In this document: piece after piece, positions 22,355-34,218 of the stretch
Numbering within the stretch: position 1 is the first letter of the stretch
Layout of the letters: the number at the start of each line of letters is the position of its first letter
Assembly: GCF_000287335.1 (NCBI RefSeq)
Contig: NC_018419.1
Coordinates: 1 to 64,000 of the forward strand
Length of the DNA stretch: 64,000 nucleotides
Direction of reading: 5' to 3'
From: a secondary endosymbiont of Ctenarytaina eucalypti
GTDB lineage: Bacteria; Pseudomonadota; Gammaproteobacteria; Enterobacterales; Enterobacteriaceae
Notes under the pieces: generated by a model
Databases searched by the model: none
What the model was told of the DNA's origin: nothing
The model's input: only the letters and a program-made list of their open reading frames with translations
Position numbers and translations under genes: made by a program

Positions 22355-25300
22355 TTTTTCTCTTCGCCTGATTTTTTGATATCAGTTTACTCTTTTTTTA
22401 AGGTTGATATTGAACAATCTAGAACCGTTGATTTCTTACTGAAACGGAGCGAGTGCTGTTCTGTCTCTCGCCTCATAGTAGGCGAGGATGTATTGAATTA
22501 ATAGAATTTTTAGGGTATTATTATTTTTGTTAATTACATTAATTGCAATAAATAACTTCTATAAATAAGTAAGCGCTTTAAAGTAATAAGTGATCTACTT
22601 ACATCTCTTCTTTAAAGCACTTTAACGCTCTGACAGCATGAATGCATGAAAAAGATATTGCTGCATTGATAGAGAGCATAGTTATATATAGCTATAACAC
22701 CATTGCTTACTTATAAACGAGATAGGTAAAGAGCATCATTCTGATAATAATTTTGAATAAATAGATGTCATGAATGCTATTCAGAGCGCTAATTGATGAC
22801 TGAAAGGTCAAGTCAGTTTAATACTCTTCCTTCATAACGCATGAGAAAAGTAATAAATATACCGTACGTTATACAGGCTTTCTGCGCCTCCTTTCCAAAG
22901 GAAAGGCTCTTTTTAATTCAATAGATCTCGCGCAAGATCAGTGCTGCTTTTTAAGGAACCAGCATCGTTATTTTCATTGTTTATTCTGTTTATTCTGTTT
23001 ACTGTTAGATGAATCGTGGGTTATGCTTTACTTCATGTGTCTCAAGTCTCTACCTCGGAACTTTTCAATGCTCTGTAACAAAAAATTTAAGGAAATTTTT
23101 GTTAGTCACCGTATGAGTGCTATCGCTGGATGTTGAGAGCTATAGACCTATACTCGCTAGTTTTCTCACTTGCTAAGAAAAGAGTGCTTAGGAAATCTTC
23201 CTAGACACTCTATGCATTTAAAACTGAAAATCATGTACTCTTGTGATGATCTCAGCGAAGGACTAAAGAGGGAATGCTATCATTGGCGCCCGTAGCAGTA
23301 ATAACCCTGTCTAGGCAGCACAATAATAGCTGATGCATCTACTTATACTGTCGGAGAGCTTTGCTGTCTGAGGGTTTTTCAGGAGATTACTTGGTGATTA
23401 TAAACGTTGATGTTACCCAGAGCGAGAAGTGTTTTAAAAAAAAGACACCTAGATAACTTAATGGCTATTTTAAACTTGTTTGTATTTAACAAATCCCGTT
23501 CAATTATGAATTGAAGCATAATAAGAAAGCGCACTCAATAAGAAAAAATGTTCTAAGAACATCACAGAATGATGCAATATTGTTTACGCTAATCTCTTCA
23601 TGCATTAGATGTGCGCATGCACATCTAAGTGTCTCGCGTATAACAGCATGTATTTTAAAAACTAGACAAGAAATCTCATGATAGAGTCTTATTCTATCTC
23701 ATCATTTACGACGAATGATAAGATGTTCAGTGCATCATCAACACTTACCACATTCCTAGGCTGAGTGTGCCTGATATGACTTAAAATGTTACATTAATGA
23801 TTTCTATATTATTTATCTAGAAAACTCCTAAAGAGAGGAATGCACTACTGAATATTGTTTTTTCTAGTGTTTTAAAATGATTTTGTTTGAGTTGATTAAG
23901 TATAGATAACAATTGACACTCATGAACTAGAAATAGGTGTGTATGTCATTTCTTGAGTACGTGCTAAAGTTGTAGTGCAATAATGATTGATAAGTCGAAC
24001 TTGGCATCAGATGGTCGGACTGTTCACTAAAATGAAAAGTTATTGCGGTGATGAGTAATTATGAGCAAAATTTTGTTAAAGATGATCTTGCTATCATGAT
24101 CACCGTCAGCAAGGAAGACGCTTCTGTCAGTATCCTGTTTAACTACTGAGCGATCATCTCTCTTTGTGGCATGCGCCCTGTCTTCGAAGAAATACCTGAT
24201 GTAGGTAGCATACGTTCATTCACATCCAGGGTTATAGATAATACTCGGTAAAACCTCTCTCGATTATTTTAAAAGAGGCGCGCTTCTGGAGACGCAGATC
24301 TCATGAAGAGAGCGTTGAATGATCTCGTAATCCTTTTTATTATGCTTTAACGATTAAGGTTTAGCGGATTGAGATTCTTCCTGTAGCTTAGCGCTTCAGA
24401 GGTCTGTAACTCTCTTGTTTTCTAAGAGTCAGCATGGCCATTGCAGTACTTAGAATAAGAAAAAGAATTTATGCTGTTCTGAATAGAAGAGCATAGTAAG
24501 TCTGCCTTATAACGGCTACAACAGTCAGAAAATAGAGCAGAGCTGTGAGATGTGCAAAGCCAATCGGCGTAGAAAACAGAACTAGAATCAGCAACAGCGC
24601 AAGGCGGCTTCCTGGTATGGTGAAGGTCATCCTACTGCAGGGCCGTGGCAATGCAGCCTCTGTAGTAATAGGTGAAAAATTTAAAACAGCATATTATTCA
24701 TTTGAGGGTAATGCAGACATCAGAAAATAAATATTGCTCAGCAAGTTGTGCATGCCTCATGATTTGGCGTTTTCACAGCCGAAGAAGTGTACACATGACC
24801 ACATCGCGCTACACGAGTTCTTTGTCGTATTCCAATACTTCAAAGCGAGGTGGTGGCATATCTAGTGCATGCATTGCAGATTAAAGCAAGGGCGACGCGG
24901 GTCTGGAGTGTTAGGCACGATGTTTATAACTAACCCATCTCATCACGATAGTACGAAGGAGATTGTTAATATTATTTATGATGTAATAGCCTTGAGTGCT
25001 GGAGTCACTGACCTGTTTCTGACTAAGAATGTTCATGCCTGTGATGTGAATATCCGAAATCATTGATCTGATCGGTATTATATGGACGGAATACTCTGTT
25101 GCCTGAGAGCCCTATCTTGGATCATAATTAGCAGTCATGATCAAAGATGAGGTTCTTAAAAGTTCTTGTGCTACTTTATTCAACACAGTGGAGCTATGTT
25201 GCGCTCTGATGCAGTTTTAGTAGAAGATGCTTATCATCTTGGCAGTGCTGTTTTCTTGCTGAGGTTTAATTTTATAATTTACCCTAGTGGTTGCATATTT

Positions 25301-25716
25301 CAGAATTGTCAGTGAAAAAAGGATTAGCCGTAAGCTGTATTGCAACACACGATCTCTATGAAAAACGAAAGTTTTAACATGACTAATCACAGCTTACTCA
25401 CAAAAAATTAATCAGCTAGCTGCTCTGGCAATTAGAGGGGGCGAGTTAGCTATGCGCTGCATAGCCAGAGAAAATTTCTTTTGTATAATAGTGCCCGGCT
25501 ACTTGACTACGTAGAGAAAATTATTGCTAAAGTTCTGATAATGAGGTGGGTATTTGCATTCTACAGCAAAATGGTTAGGTATGATTAGTCTCAATTTTTA
25601 AAAAGATGACGCTCTTGCTATAACAGATAGACTCTTCTTTTCAACAAGTACCCGAGGAGGATGCAGGCTCGCATAAAAAACAACAGTCAATAACATTATC
25701 GATTTATTAATTTGTA
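22355..25716. other. Long decayed region upstream of smrB
   Basis: This 3.4-kb stretch has no intact gene. prmB and aroC would be expected divergent from smrB, but no convincing block was found. A slightly GC-richer patch at 24430-24730 has open frames on both strands, one hydrophobic on the minus strand (24469-24651), origin unknown. There are several hairpins: arms CTCGCCT/AGGCGAG at 22467-22486, and TTAGATGTGC/GCACATCTAA at 23605-23628. A 9-nt unit is repeated in tandem at 22981-22998. Confidence 0.45.
23605..23628. repeat. Hairpin with 10-bp perfect arms
   Basis: Arms TTAGATGTGC and GCACATCTAA enclose a GCAT loop. It is isolated in decayed DNA with no gene within 1 kb and no T-run after it. 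Confidence 0.7.
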
Positions 25717-26551
25717 CTCAAGAGATTGAATTTATCGGTTTAGGAGAATTGAAATCTCTCCCGTTAGGAGGACGAAAAGTTTCGAGTATCGTTTTTCTTA
25801 TAATTTAGCAGTAGAAAGCGCGAAAGATGAAATTATCGATGCTGATCGATCGCATAAAATCATCCTTCATGAAGAGGTTTAATGGATGTGAAAATTCATC
25901 TATAATGAAATTTATTCATCGTCAGATAACGCTACTGATGAGACAGGTTACTGCCCTGATTCTTTTTTTAGGACAACAGTCCAGCTGCCATTTTTCCGCA
26001 CTAGGGGCTCGTAACATTGACCCAATGCATGATGTTAGCAATACTATCCTGTTGAAAATCATTTTCTGAATAGAAGAAAAACAACTAAGACATAAGCATG
26101 AGTGCATCCATGGATGCGCTTGGACTGATCATATGGTATGTAGTGGTTCAAAACACCTCTAATGTTGATTAAACGCTGAGTGACTATGATGCAAAGACCT
26201 AGGTAAGGCGAGGTTAATGAGCGTACTTCTTAACCTAAATCACCCCCATTAAGACTGTTGAACAGAAACTCAATTATGTTGAAATATTCTTGATAGAAGC
26301 TAACTGGTCATACTATTCAGTATCTTACATACGCTGATGCTGGGTGAGGATCAATAGTGTCATTGAGCGGGGAGCATGAAAATTTTATTCAACGAGATTA
26401 CTGGCTTAACCCGATAAAGAATGCAGTAACTAAAGAGCGACTCAAGCGTTTACTAAAAAACGGGAAAGCGGCAAAAAACTGATCTACACCTTACTCTGAA
26501 CGATTAATAGTTAACTTATTTATTAGATCATGCACTTATTAGGATATGTAA

Positions 26552-26821
26552 ATGGTTGAACATAAAAAAGACATCATGTTAATGAACATTCAAAAGAATA
26601 CTGAAGCAATACAAGACGAGCAAAAAGAAATAAAATGCGCCATAAAACGTGTAAATTTTTTTTTGTTGACACTAGCATTGTTGGCGTTAATAGTAAGTAT
26701 GTTAGTCTTTGGTGTATGTATGTCTTGCAAATACAAGATTGACAATAATCTTAAAATGATTACCACAGAGTATGATAAGTTAAAGTCATTAGAAAAGAGA
26801 TTTAAGAAATTTATGCCTTAA
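26552..26821 (+). CDS. Possible small single-pass membrane protein
   Basis: I do not recognise this 89-residue protein. It has a coherent design: a charged, helix-prone N terminus (about 1-43, rich in K, E, Q and I with heptad spacing), one uncharged 21-residue membrane segment starting at FFLLTLALLALIVS (about 46-66), and a basic, helical C terminus ending KRFKKF. A good ribosome-binding site, AGGA at 26541, lies 7 nt before the ATG, and a hairpin follows the stop. Against it: it lies antisense over the probable rng remnant, base composition is as AT-rich as the surroundings, and random frames of this length occur in such DNA. Confidence 0.42.
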   Translation: MVEHKKDIMLMNIQKNTEAIQDEQKEIKCAIKRVNFFLLTLALLALIVSMLVFGVCMSCKYKIDNNLKMITTEYDKLKSLEKRFKKFMP

Positions 26822-26848
26822 GATTATGTTTTTCATTATAGAGCAACA

Positions 26849-26869
26849 ATGCTTCTTCTAGAGAAGCAT
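26849..26869 (+). terminator. Possible terminator of the small membrane-protein gene
   Basis: Arms ATGCTTCT and AGAAGCAT are perfect with a 5-nt loop, starting 27 nt after the stop. A run of five T begins about 12 nt later (26881). The separation is longer than in a typical intrinsic terminator, and a TCTAGA repeat allows alternative pairing. Confidence 0.4.
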
Positions 26870-27249
26870 CTAGAGAATCCTTTTTATTTCCCGCCTGCTA
26901 CTCTCGAAAGAAATTTCACTTTATTATTTCACGCTGTGGAGCAAGTGGGCGAACTTTAGGGATAGGCATAAATCTATTCATTCAAAAATTCCAAGATGGC
27001 TTCTATAATAAAAAATACCGTTATTAACGAGAATCTCATTATGATGATGCAATGGCTCTATTTAGGCTTTCCATGGGTCTGCGCGGAATTACGATGACGC
27101 GAGCTTTAAACTGATGATGCTATAGCTCATAAGCTCGAGTGAGTATTCTCTTACTTACTCAGAAAAGATAGTAAAAGTAGCATAAAAATAGCAAAACGTG
27201 GTAAAGCATTTATTCAATTATTGACGTCATTGGCTTTAACGTGCCTAAT

Positions 27250-27815
27250 GTAGTAGAAGAGACAATCTGGGATTAAGGGATATCGACTAATGTAGGGTAT
27301 GGCATTGGGACCATATGGCAGTGGGTAGTGAGACAGATACGGTTATCAGCAATATCATGGCTATGATAATAATATGCACGGCAGGATGTAGTTAAAAGCA
27401 CTTTCTGAGAAGCAGAAATGATACCTAAAAAGATAACAAGCAATCACGAACGGGGCAGGCAATATAAAATAATCTTGTGCCGGTCCTGAATACCTTTGAG
27501 TGATCATGTAAATTCGAGTGTCTATGATGTGAAAGAATGTAAGGAGATAAAAAGAGGCTATAAAAGCACGTGATCGTATTACTTGCATGCAGTATGCTGA
27601 AGAGCGCTCAAATCGTATAAAATAGTGCTGATAGCGACTACTTTTTGCAACATGCTCATTGAGTCTATAAAGCTAAATGTAGGCTTTAGCGATGACCAAA
27701 TCGGTTTCATTGACTGATGGCATAACAATTACTTTAGTTAATAAAGCGCCTTTCTAGTCATGTTACTCCTATAGCGTGAGGCCGGAACAACTTATAAATC
27801 ATATGCATTGCAGTT
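27250..27815 (-). pseudogene. yhdE: Decayed yhdE (Maf-like pyrophosphatase)
   Basis: It lies directly after mreD, as in E. coli. In the minus strand from 27588, a 75-codon open frame aligns without gaps for about 30 residues: MQVIRSRAFIASFYLL against HQVMTAVALADSQHIL, then IIDTRIYMIT against VTDVTFRTLT. Upstream NEHVAKSSR matches AEHAAQMLR in another frame, and near 27320 CHMV may be the YHAV of the C terminus. A deletion of about 70 nt removes the metal-site region LGADTIV. YhdE hydrolyses dTTP/UTP and modified nucleotides. The outer ends are approximate. Confidence 0.66.
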
Positions 27816-27823
27816 TGTTCTCG

Positions 27824-28312
27824 TTACTGAACGTTAAAGCGACGGCGCATTTTCCGCATCATAAGGCACATCCAGGGCCATAATAGGCCATCTACTACGC
27901 TGCTCCAGAATATCTTTGGCTGGAATGAAATATTAGTAAAAAAAAACTGCGCCCAGAATACGATTACCTGGTTTGTTAATGATAGCAATATCACAATTAA
28001 CGCCTGTTGCCAAATCGGCAGGTTACGTAATAACTGAAACCTGAACACCACTAAATAAGTAAGAATACTGAGCGCTAGAGCACGGACCCCGAAGGTTGAT
28101 CCGAGCATCAGATCCATAATCAACCCTAGAATAAAACTAGTGCCTATATTAACCCGATGCGGCAGCGCCATTGCCCAGTAAATGAGCACTAAATTCAGCC
28201 AAGAGGGATGAAAAAGGTGGAGCTGAAAAGGCCAAGGCATGATTTGAAGAACGATCGAGATTAGGAAGGAGAGCCAAATAATCCAGATGCCGTAGCGCTG
28301 ATGCCGGTTCAT
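27824..28312 (-). CDS. mreD: Rod-shape protein MreD
   Basis: MreD is an inner-membrane partner of MreB and MreC in the elongation machinery that builds the side wall. The 162-residue product equals the E. coli length. It is strongly hydrophobic with about five membrane helices and shares IWLSFLISIVLQIMPWP, LPHRVNIGT and the C-terminal LLWPWMCLMMRKMR with the family. The ATG at 28312 was chosen over one 24 nt upstream because it follows a GGGGGAGA site and gives the conserved length. A 72-nt gap separates it from mreC. Confidence 0.96.
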   Translation of the reverse strand: MNRHQRYGIWIIWLSFLISIVLQIMPWPFQLHLFHPSWLNLVLIYWAMALPHRVNIGTSFILGLIMDLMLGSTFGVRALALSILTYLVVFRFQLLRNLPIWQQALIVILLSLTNQVIVFWAQFFFTNISFQPKIFWSSVVDGLLWPWMCLMMRKMRRRFNVQ

Positions 28313-28384
28313 TCTCTCCCCCAAGCCACTAAACAAGGAATTGTCTTTTTTTGGTCTTTCCCATGAGCGATCTGACTAGCGCCA

Positions 28385-29329
28385 TCAGCGGTTTCCTGGG
28401 TATCGCTGTAAAAAAGATACGCTGGGATTTACGGTATCTTGCTGGCTTTCTGGCGATAAGCCGCTCGTGGTGTACAAGCCAGTAATCTCGTCTCGCCGAA
28501 GGGCTGCCTCACCGCCACCCCACAACAAGAGCAAATAGCGCAGACGTTGGAGGCTGGCCGTGGGCCGTGCGCGGATGACGGTATAGGCGCGATGAGTATC
28601 GATTGTTACCGATGAGACCACCGCCACCGGATATCCTTCTGGGAAGCGCCCCCCCAGGCCAGAGGTTACCAGCATATCGCCGATGCGGATATCAGTATGA
28701 CGTGGCAAATGTTCCAGCTGTAAATCCTCGTTGCAGCCATGACCGGCGACGATCACACGTATATCGTTGCGCAGCACTTGTGTCGGCAGAGCGTGAGACG
28801 CATCGCATATCAGCATTACCCGGCTCGTGAGCTGACTAGTAGCGATCACTTGACCGACTAGCCCTTTGTCGCTGATAATTGGCTGCCCAACATACACACC
28901 ATGATTAAGGCCTTTATCGATCACGACTTGATCGCTATAGGGATTGCTGCTAGTAAAGATCACCTGAGTGATCATTTTTTGTTCATCCTGACGCAGGGGT
29001 GAACCAAGCAGCTCCCGTAGTCGGGCATTTTCTTCCCTGTACTGGCCTAATAGTTGCTGCTCGCTGTTCTTTAATAGCAACTTCTGGCGCAGCGCTCGGT
29101 TTTCGAGTGCTAGCTGGGCTCGGTTTGCCAGTATCTGCGATAGATTATCCAACATTTGGCGCGATCCATTTGCCAGAAAATAGAAAGGACTGACAGCTGT
29201 ATCCATGTAAGTTCGAATTTTAACAAACCTCTCCAGCCAACTATCAGCCATGATGGCAGCGATAGCAGCCATCATGGCTAGAAAAAGTCGCAGTTGAAGA
29301 GAGGGGTCTTTGCTGAATATGGGCTTCAT
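28385..29329 (-). CDS. mreC: Rod-shape protein MreC
   Basis: MreC is a bitopic membrane protein whose periplasmic beta-rich domain links MreB and MreD to the penicillin-binding protein of the elongasome. The 314-residue product starts MKPIFSKDPSLQLR with a membrane anchor at about 12-30, then a coiled coil (ALENRALRQKLLLKNSEQQL) and the core with NPYSDQVVIDKG, SRVMLICDASHALP and GLGGRFPEGYPVAVVSS. It is about 50 residues shorter than E. coli MreC because the proline-rich C-terminal tail is reduced to a short unrelated end. Confidence 0.97.
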   Translation of the reverse strand: MKPIFSKDPSLQLRLFLAMMAAIAAIMADSWLERFVKIRTYMDTAVSPFYFLANGSRQMLDNLSQILANRAQLALENRALRQKLLLKNSEQQLLGQYREENARLRELLGSPLRQDEQKMITQVIFTSSNPYSDQVVIDKGLNHGVYVGQPIISDKGLVGQVIATSQLTSRVMLICDASHALPTQVLRNDIRVIVAGHGCNEDLQLEHLPRHTDIRIGDMLVTSGLGGRFPEGYPVAVVSSVTIDTHRAYTVIRARPTASLQRLRYLLLLWGGGEAALRRDEITGLYTTSGLSPESQQDTVNPSVSFLQRYPGNR

Positions 29330-29424
29330 AAACTATTGGATTTCCTCAACAAAAAAGGTGGAAACGTTTTGGAGGGATGATGCCTAGTAGTATTTACCCA
29401 GACGGGGCTCTTTTTTGCGATAGG

Positions 29425-30483
<1,059 letters not shown>

Positions 30484-30749
30484 CTACAAGTTGGGGGTGA
30501 AATGACATTCACCTACTCTATCAACCACGAGTGGTAGCGACAAGGCGTAAAAACGCTTGACTGCCATGAAGAATGCAGTGCTCTTAACATCCTGAGCAAT
30601 TAAAGAACATTTATCTGTGGATTGTAGTCGGGTTAAATGAAAGATTATTAATATTTCTTGAGGCTTAAGATGACAAACAGCCAGTTGAGTATCTGGTAAA
30701 GTAACCCACTCATGTATTTTTAGGGCATACTAAATTTTACGGTTGTTAA

Positions 30750-32690
30750 GATATATTGTACGTGAATTGCACAGGGACATTTTTACTTTCCTTAAATGAA
30801 ACCGTGAATATTTTCAGCAGCACCATACCGTACCGTAATGGAAAGCCAACCCCTTTTCGCCGATCGCGAAGACATGATACGAAAAAAATTATTATGTTAC
30901 TGCCTGCACAAGCCGGGGGTATTGTTGATGAATAAAGACTCATGAGTTGTACTATGAATCTTTAGTAGATGATGGTTATCATTTCGAGCGCGCTATTTTT
31001 TATGAGATCTAACTCCATGACCGTACGTCTTCGAGAGATATTGCTGAAAAATATAGAGTCTATGACTACCCAGCCACCACTAGTTCCGTGGTGATATGAT
31101 ACATGTTGTATGAAATGTATCAAAGTGTAAAACAATTCAGATCTTTGATTCTTGAGATCCCTCACCTTGCTTACCAGCACATTATTGCCATATAGACATT
31201 AATGGGCATCTAGAAGTGCGTTAACTGACCATAAGCTCTCTTTAGTTAGAGGGGCGCTATAAGAGTTATCATCTGCTTTTCAGGTGTCTTTACGGGCGTT
31301 CAGGGGGTCGCGTTTAACCGTGCCTTTACGCGCTTATAGTGGTATATAGGTTAAGGTGCGGGGACTTGGCCAATAACTATGATCCCAATGCTGAGGGATA
31401 ATGAGAGTGATTTTCTTCCTTAAGAGATTATGATGACAGTGCTGTATTTTTCGGCATCGCCCGATAATGTGTCTCGGTTTCTTCGGTGGTTGTATTTGAT
31501 GATACTCGTTAAAGCCAGTACACTAGTTATACTTCTGTATAAGAAATCGGTACAGATAAAATTGTACATGCCGCGCTATGCGGCATCTAATGATGGCGGT
31601 TTCTGAGCAGAAAAGCGCTCAATTGCACTGAGAAAGCCCTATGTTTTTTTATTTACTAAATATCCAACTCATTTAGTTATTTTTTTAGAGATCTTCGTCA
31701 ATTGAAGGGCGTGTTGTAGGTAATGTAGTATGCGATTTTAGGCTGTTTCTGTGCCATAGAGGTTCTTTTTAAAATGATTATAGTGAATTTTATCAGTGAT
31801 GATTCTATATTTCACGTTAGTCAATAAAGCGCTGCAAGATCCTCTCCACTGACTACGCGGATAGTATATAATCTGTTGATATAATAAACTCGCGTCATCC
31901 GAATATCAACATTTTGGTACTGAAGCCCACTCAAAGACGGTATGCGGAAAATATAGGCTCATTCTTAACAGCGTGCTCAAACAAGAAGGTCAACAATACT
32001 TTTTATGTCAGATTGCTTGACCCCCTTGTACATTGTGGGCATCGCAGGACGAGTAATGAAAATGGTGTAATTAAGAGCAAGCCTATGCTCCCTTATATGA
32101 AAAAACTAATAGTTTTTAAGTGGCAAAGAAGAGAGATAAGAAACACTACAGTTTATGTATAGCACTCATAAAGCAGCATTCAACACACGATGACTTCTTA
32201 CCGGTAAAAATCTGGAAGAGGCTCAAGGTATAAATACCATCCCGCATAATATCAAAAAGAACACAATGCTTGTACGGAATGATAAGGCTTAAAGCTGCTC
32301 GCGGTTATCAGATATAGTCTCTTCGAGGGCTGTTATTGTGAAGTGGTCTACACCATGTAGTGTTTTTACACCGCCCGCTAAGAGAAGCGCGTGATTATCT
32401 ATCGATCATCTTGTTGTTTGCTATCTTTGGCGCCTTTCACCCGACATTCGGGTACGCTAATCCCAATTTATCAATTACGGGGAAGTCTGCTTTTTAAATG
32501 TTAACCGGTAGACTGTACTTGCACATAGTGGTTCCTCCAGAGATTGCCATATCTGATATGGAGGCTTGATCCTAATTCCCGCACAGGTGATAGATGTGCT
32601 CCCTCCAGAGAACTCAGAGACAACAAATCATCCGACTTCTGTCATCAGGTTGAATATTGGTTAGAAAAATGCTATCAGCGTAACCACGCA
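30750..32690 (-). pseudogene. csrD: Decayed csrD (turnover regulator of CsrB/C RNAs)
   Basis: csrD precedes mreB in E. coli. Two adjacent minus-strand open frames carry its C-terminal blocks. Near 31050, IDSIFFSNISRR continues to TVMEL, matching LHPGLVRNIEKR and TENQL. Near 30900, PACAGSN matches EACSGTS, followed by DRRKGVGFPLRYGM for VRSRSEWQTLIQRGV and KIFTVS for DFFASS. The blocks change frame between them. The N-terminal two thirds (about 31200-32690) could not be read; the extent comes from the 646-residue E. coli protein. CsrD promotes degradation of CsrB/CsrC small RNAs. Confidence 0.6.
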
Positions 32691-33365
32691 CGTGAAGAAT
32701 CAGCCTTGTGAGCGGAAGCTATAATCGCTAGAAAAAATACTAGGGCATCCAGTGGTACTCGCTGGCCGAAACGGCTTTTTTCTATTCAAAAAATTTCTCG
32801 GTAGTCATTTTCATCTATATAGCTATAGTGCCTAGGTGATTAAGGGGATGGTAATAGTCAAAGCCCTAAAACCGATCAATCTATTAAGAATAGCTCATAG
32901 CGTCTGCATCGTTAATAACTCACAGATTGCTTTATTCTTGAAGAGGAGCGTATTGCTTAAATTTTTTTAAGTGGCCTTCTCTCAGTAGCAGTAAATTCTT
33001 TATTTTCCTAGAGCGTCGTTATTAAAATAGCTATAGCCCTTTTAGGGGATGAGTGCAGCTGATATTTATCTAAACATCCCTATTGCTGCAATCCTTATCT
33101 CCTGTGTAGGAGGTGAATAGCTCGAAAGTCATTTCTGACAGAGTGAGGGTGATGTATAGAACAAGCATGGAATGCCTAACCCATTCTTTCGCGAGAGCTT
33201 GTACTTCCAGTCGGAGAGAATAGTTACATTTGAGAGAAACAAATAACAAGAAGCATACACGAATGCGAAAAATAGTGATTTTGCTATTGCTTACTGATTA
33301 GCGGGTTATCGTGATTTTATTGTGAGTGGTCGATTTCAAGGGTAAAACTGTTCTCACGGAGGTTG
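32691..33365. other. Gene-free gap before the tRNA genes
   Basis: This stretch lies beyond the predicted csrD remnant and downstream of tRNA-Leu. No open frame or repeat of note was found. No Rho-independent terminator for the tRNA transcript was recognised. Confidence 0.4.
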
Positions 33366-33408
33366 CTAATATAAAAAATTACATAAATTATATATTAAAT
33401 CTGGGTAA

Positions 33409-33491
33409 TGCCCGGGACGAGACTTGAACTCGTACGGCCAAGGGCCGAGGGATTTTAAGTCCCTTGTGTCTACCGATTTCACCACCCGGGC
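33409..33491 (-). tRNA. leuZ: tRNA-Leu(UAA)
   Basis: The minus strand folds as a class II leucine tRNA. The acceptor stem GCCCGGG pairs with CCCGGGC. The D region reads GGTGAAATCGGTAGAC. The anticodon arm is AGGGA-CTTAAAA-TCCCT with anticodon TAA, followed by a long variable arm and the T arm with GAGTTCAAGTCTC. The sequence is close to E. coli leuZ. The discriminator A (33409) is followed by TTA, so the 3' CCA is not encoded and must be added by nucleotidyltransferase, unlike the neighbouring tRNA-Cys. Confidence 0.97.
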
Positions 33492-33507
33492 GTTGAGAAA
33501 GTAAAAA

Positions 33508-33581
33508 TGGAGGCGCGTCCCGGAGTTGAACCGAGGTAGACGGATTTGCAGTCCGCTGCATAACCACTCTGCCAACGCGCC
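33508..33581 (-). tRNA. cysT: tRNA-Cys(GCA)
   Basis: The minus strand gives a standard cloverleaf. The acceptor GGCGCGT pairs with ACGCGCC, discriminator T is followed by encoded CCA (33508-33510), and the anticodon arm GCGGACTGCAAATCCGT carries GCA. The T arm is CTCGGTTCAACTCCGGG. It is very close to E. coli cysT, and the order cysT then leuZ is the E. coli order. The preceding glyW has decayed. Confidence 0.98.
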
Positions 33582-33604
33582 CAGTTTTTTCGATTGCCGC
33601 GTAT

Positions 33605-33672
33605 CGCCGTATAGATGAGATATGTCTCGACCATTGACCGCATGCTCGCCATTCAACTAAAGCATTATATAG
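33605..33672 (-). pseudogene. glyW: Possible tRNA-Gly (glyW) remnant
   Basis: E. coli has glyW directly before cysT. Here the minus strand keeps GCTTTAGTTGAATGGCGAGC, recalling the D arm AGCTCAGTTGGTAGAGC, and then GCGGTCAATGGTCGAG, recalling the anticodon arm CGACCTTGCCAAGGTCG. The acceptor and T stems no longer pair, so it cannot be a working tRNA. Support is position plus partial similarity. Confidence 0.35.
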
Positions 33673-33689
33673 AAAATTTTCATCACATT

Positions 33690-34218
33690 TTATAGTAATA
33701 ATCAATGTCGATTGGCTGAGCAGCGATAACACGCTTTTTACATGACATGTCGTGATTACATCACAGTAAGCCTAGCATGGCAATCATATGCTGTCTTTTC
33801 CGTCTCTCAGATAAATATTAGAAAAAAGTTTTATTGAATGCATCATGAGGGTGTGCCGACTTATACGCCACCCAGGGTTATGATTGCGGGATGCAGATGA
33901 TGTTGTGGCATTTACCTAACAGAGTAATTTTTTAAACGCTTTTGACTCTTTCTATCGTATTACTTACCTGTGTGTCATGTTGATGCAGACCCCTGATAAC
34001 CAGGCGTAGGTGTCTTAAATCGAAACCAGGCCACATCTTGTTAGTGCGTGTCTAGAAGAGCTCAATTGTTTCCGGGTCTTATTGCTGTCGGAGAGAGATG
34101 TTGTTGAACAAAATAAATGCTATACTATTTTTCATGGTTTTCATTTAGACACAAAAGATTCATCATAACGTTAGAACTCATGCGTAAAAACACTGAAGAG
34201 CATCAACATGCTTCACTA
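33690..34218 (-). pseudogene. pgsA: Decayed pgsA (phosphatidylglycerophosphate synthase)
   Basis: It sits between the uvrC remnant and the tRNA genes, the E. coli order. From 34041 the minus strand reads TRCGLV, two extra codons and a stop, then DTYAWL, against TRFGAFLDPVADKVL, which spans the CDP-alcohol phosphotransferase active site. Near 33880 PWVAYKSA may be EWMAELGKRSSVA. The essential Asp pattern of the family is lost. PgsA makes PGP, the substrate of PgpA, whose gene is intact at 42096-42617, so the loss is notable. Ends follow from protein length. Confidence 0.56.

Larger units (their letters stand above)
25717..27240 (-). pseudogene. rng: Probable decayed rng (RNase G)
   Basis: In E. 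coli the order is mreB-mreC-mreD-yhdE-rng, and the remnants follow it. Near 26017 the minus strand reads MLRAPSAEKWQL, then DCCPKKRIRAV, against MTRKRTRESIEHVL, then ECPTCHGRGTV of RNase G (the zinc-link region). Near 27198 RFAIF may correspond to RVAYI close to the N terminus. The distance between the two is within about 60 nt of the intact gene. RNase G matures 16S rRNA 5' ends. A possible small gene on the opposite strand (26552-26821) lies over the middle of this span. Ends are extrapolated. Confidence 0.5.

Noticed and set aside
22355-25716. Expected prmB-aroC remnants divergent from smrB
   Set aside because: Searched for by eye using conserved blocks; nothing convincing was found, so not annotated.
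33366-33732. Open frames of 96 and 114 codons on the minus strand
   Set aside because: They are translations across the two tRNA genes.
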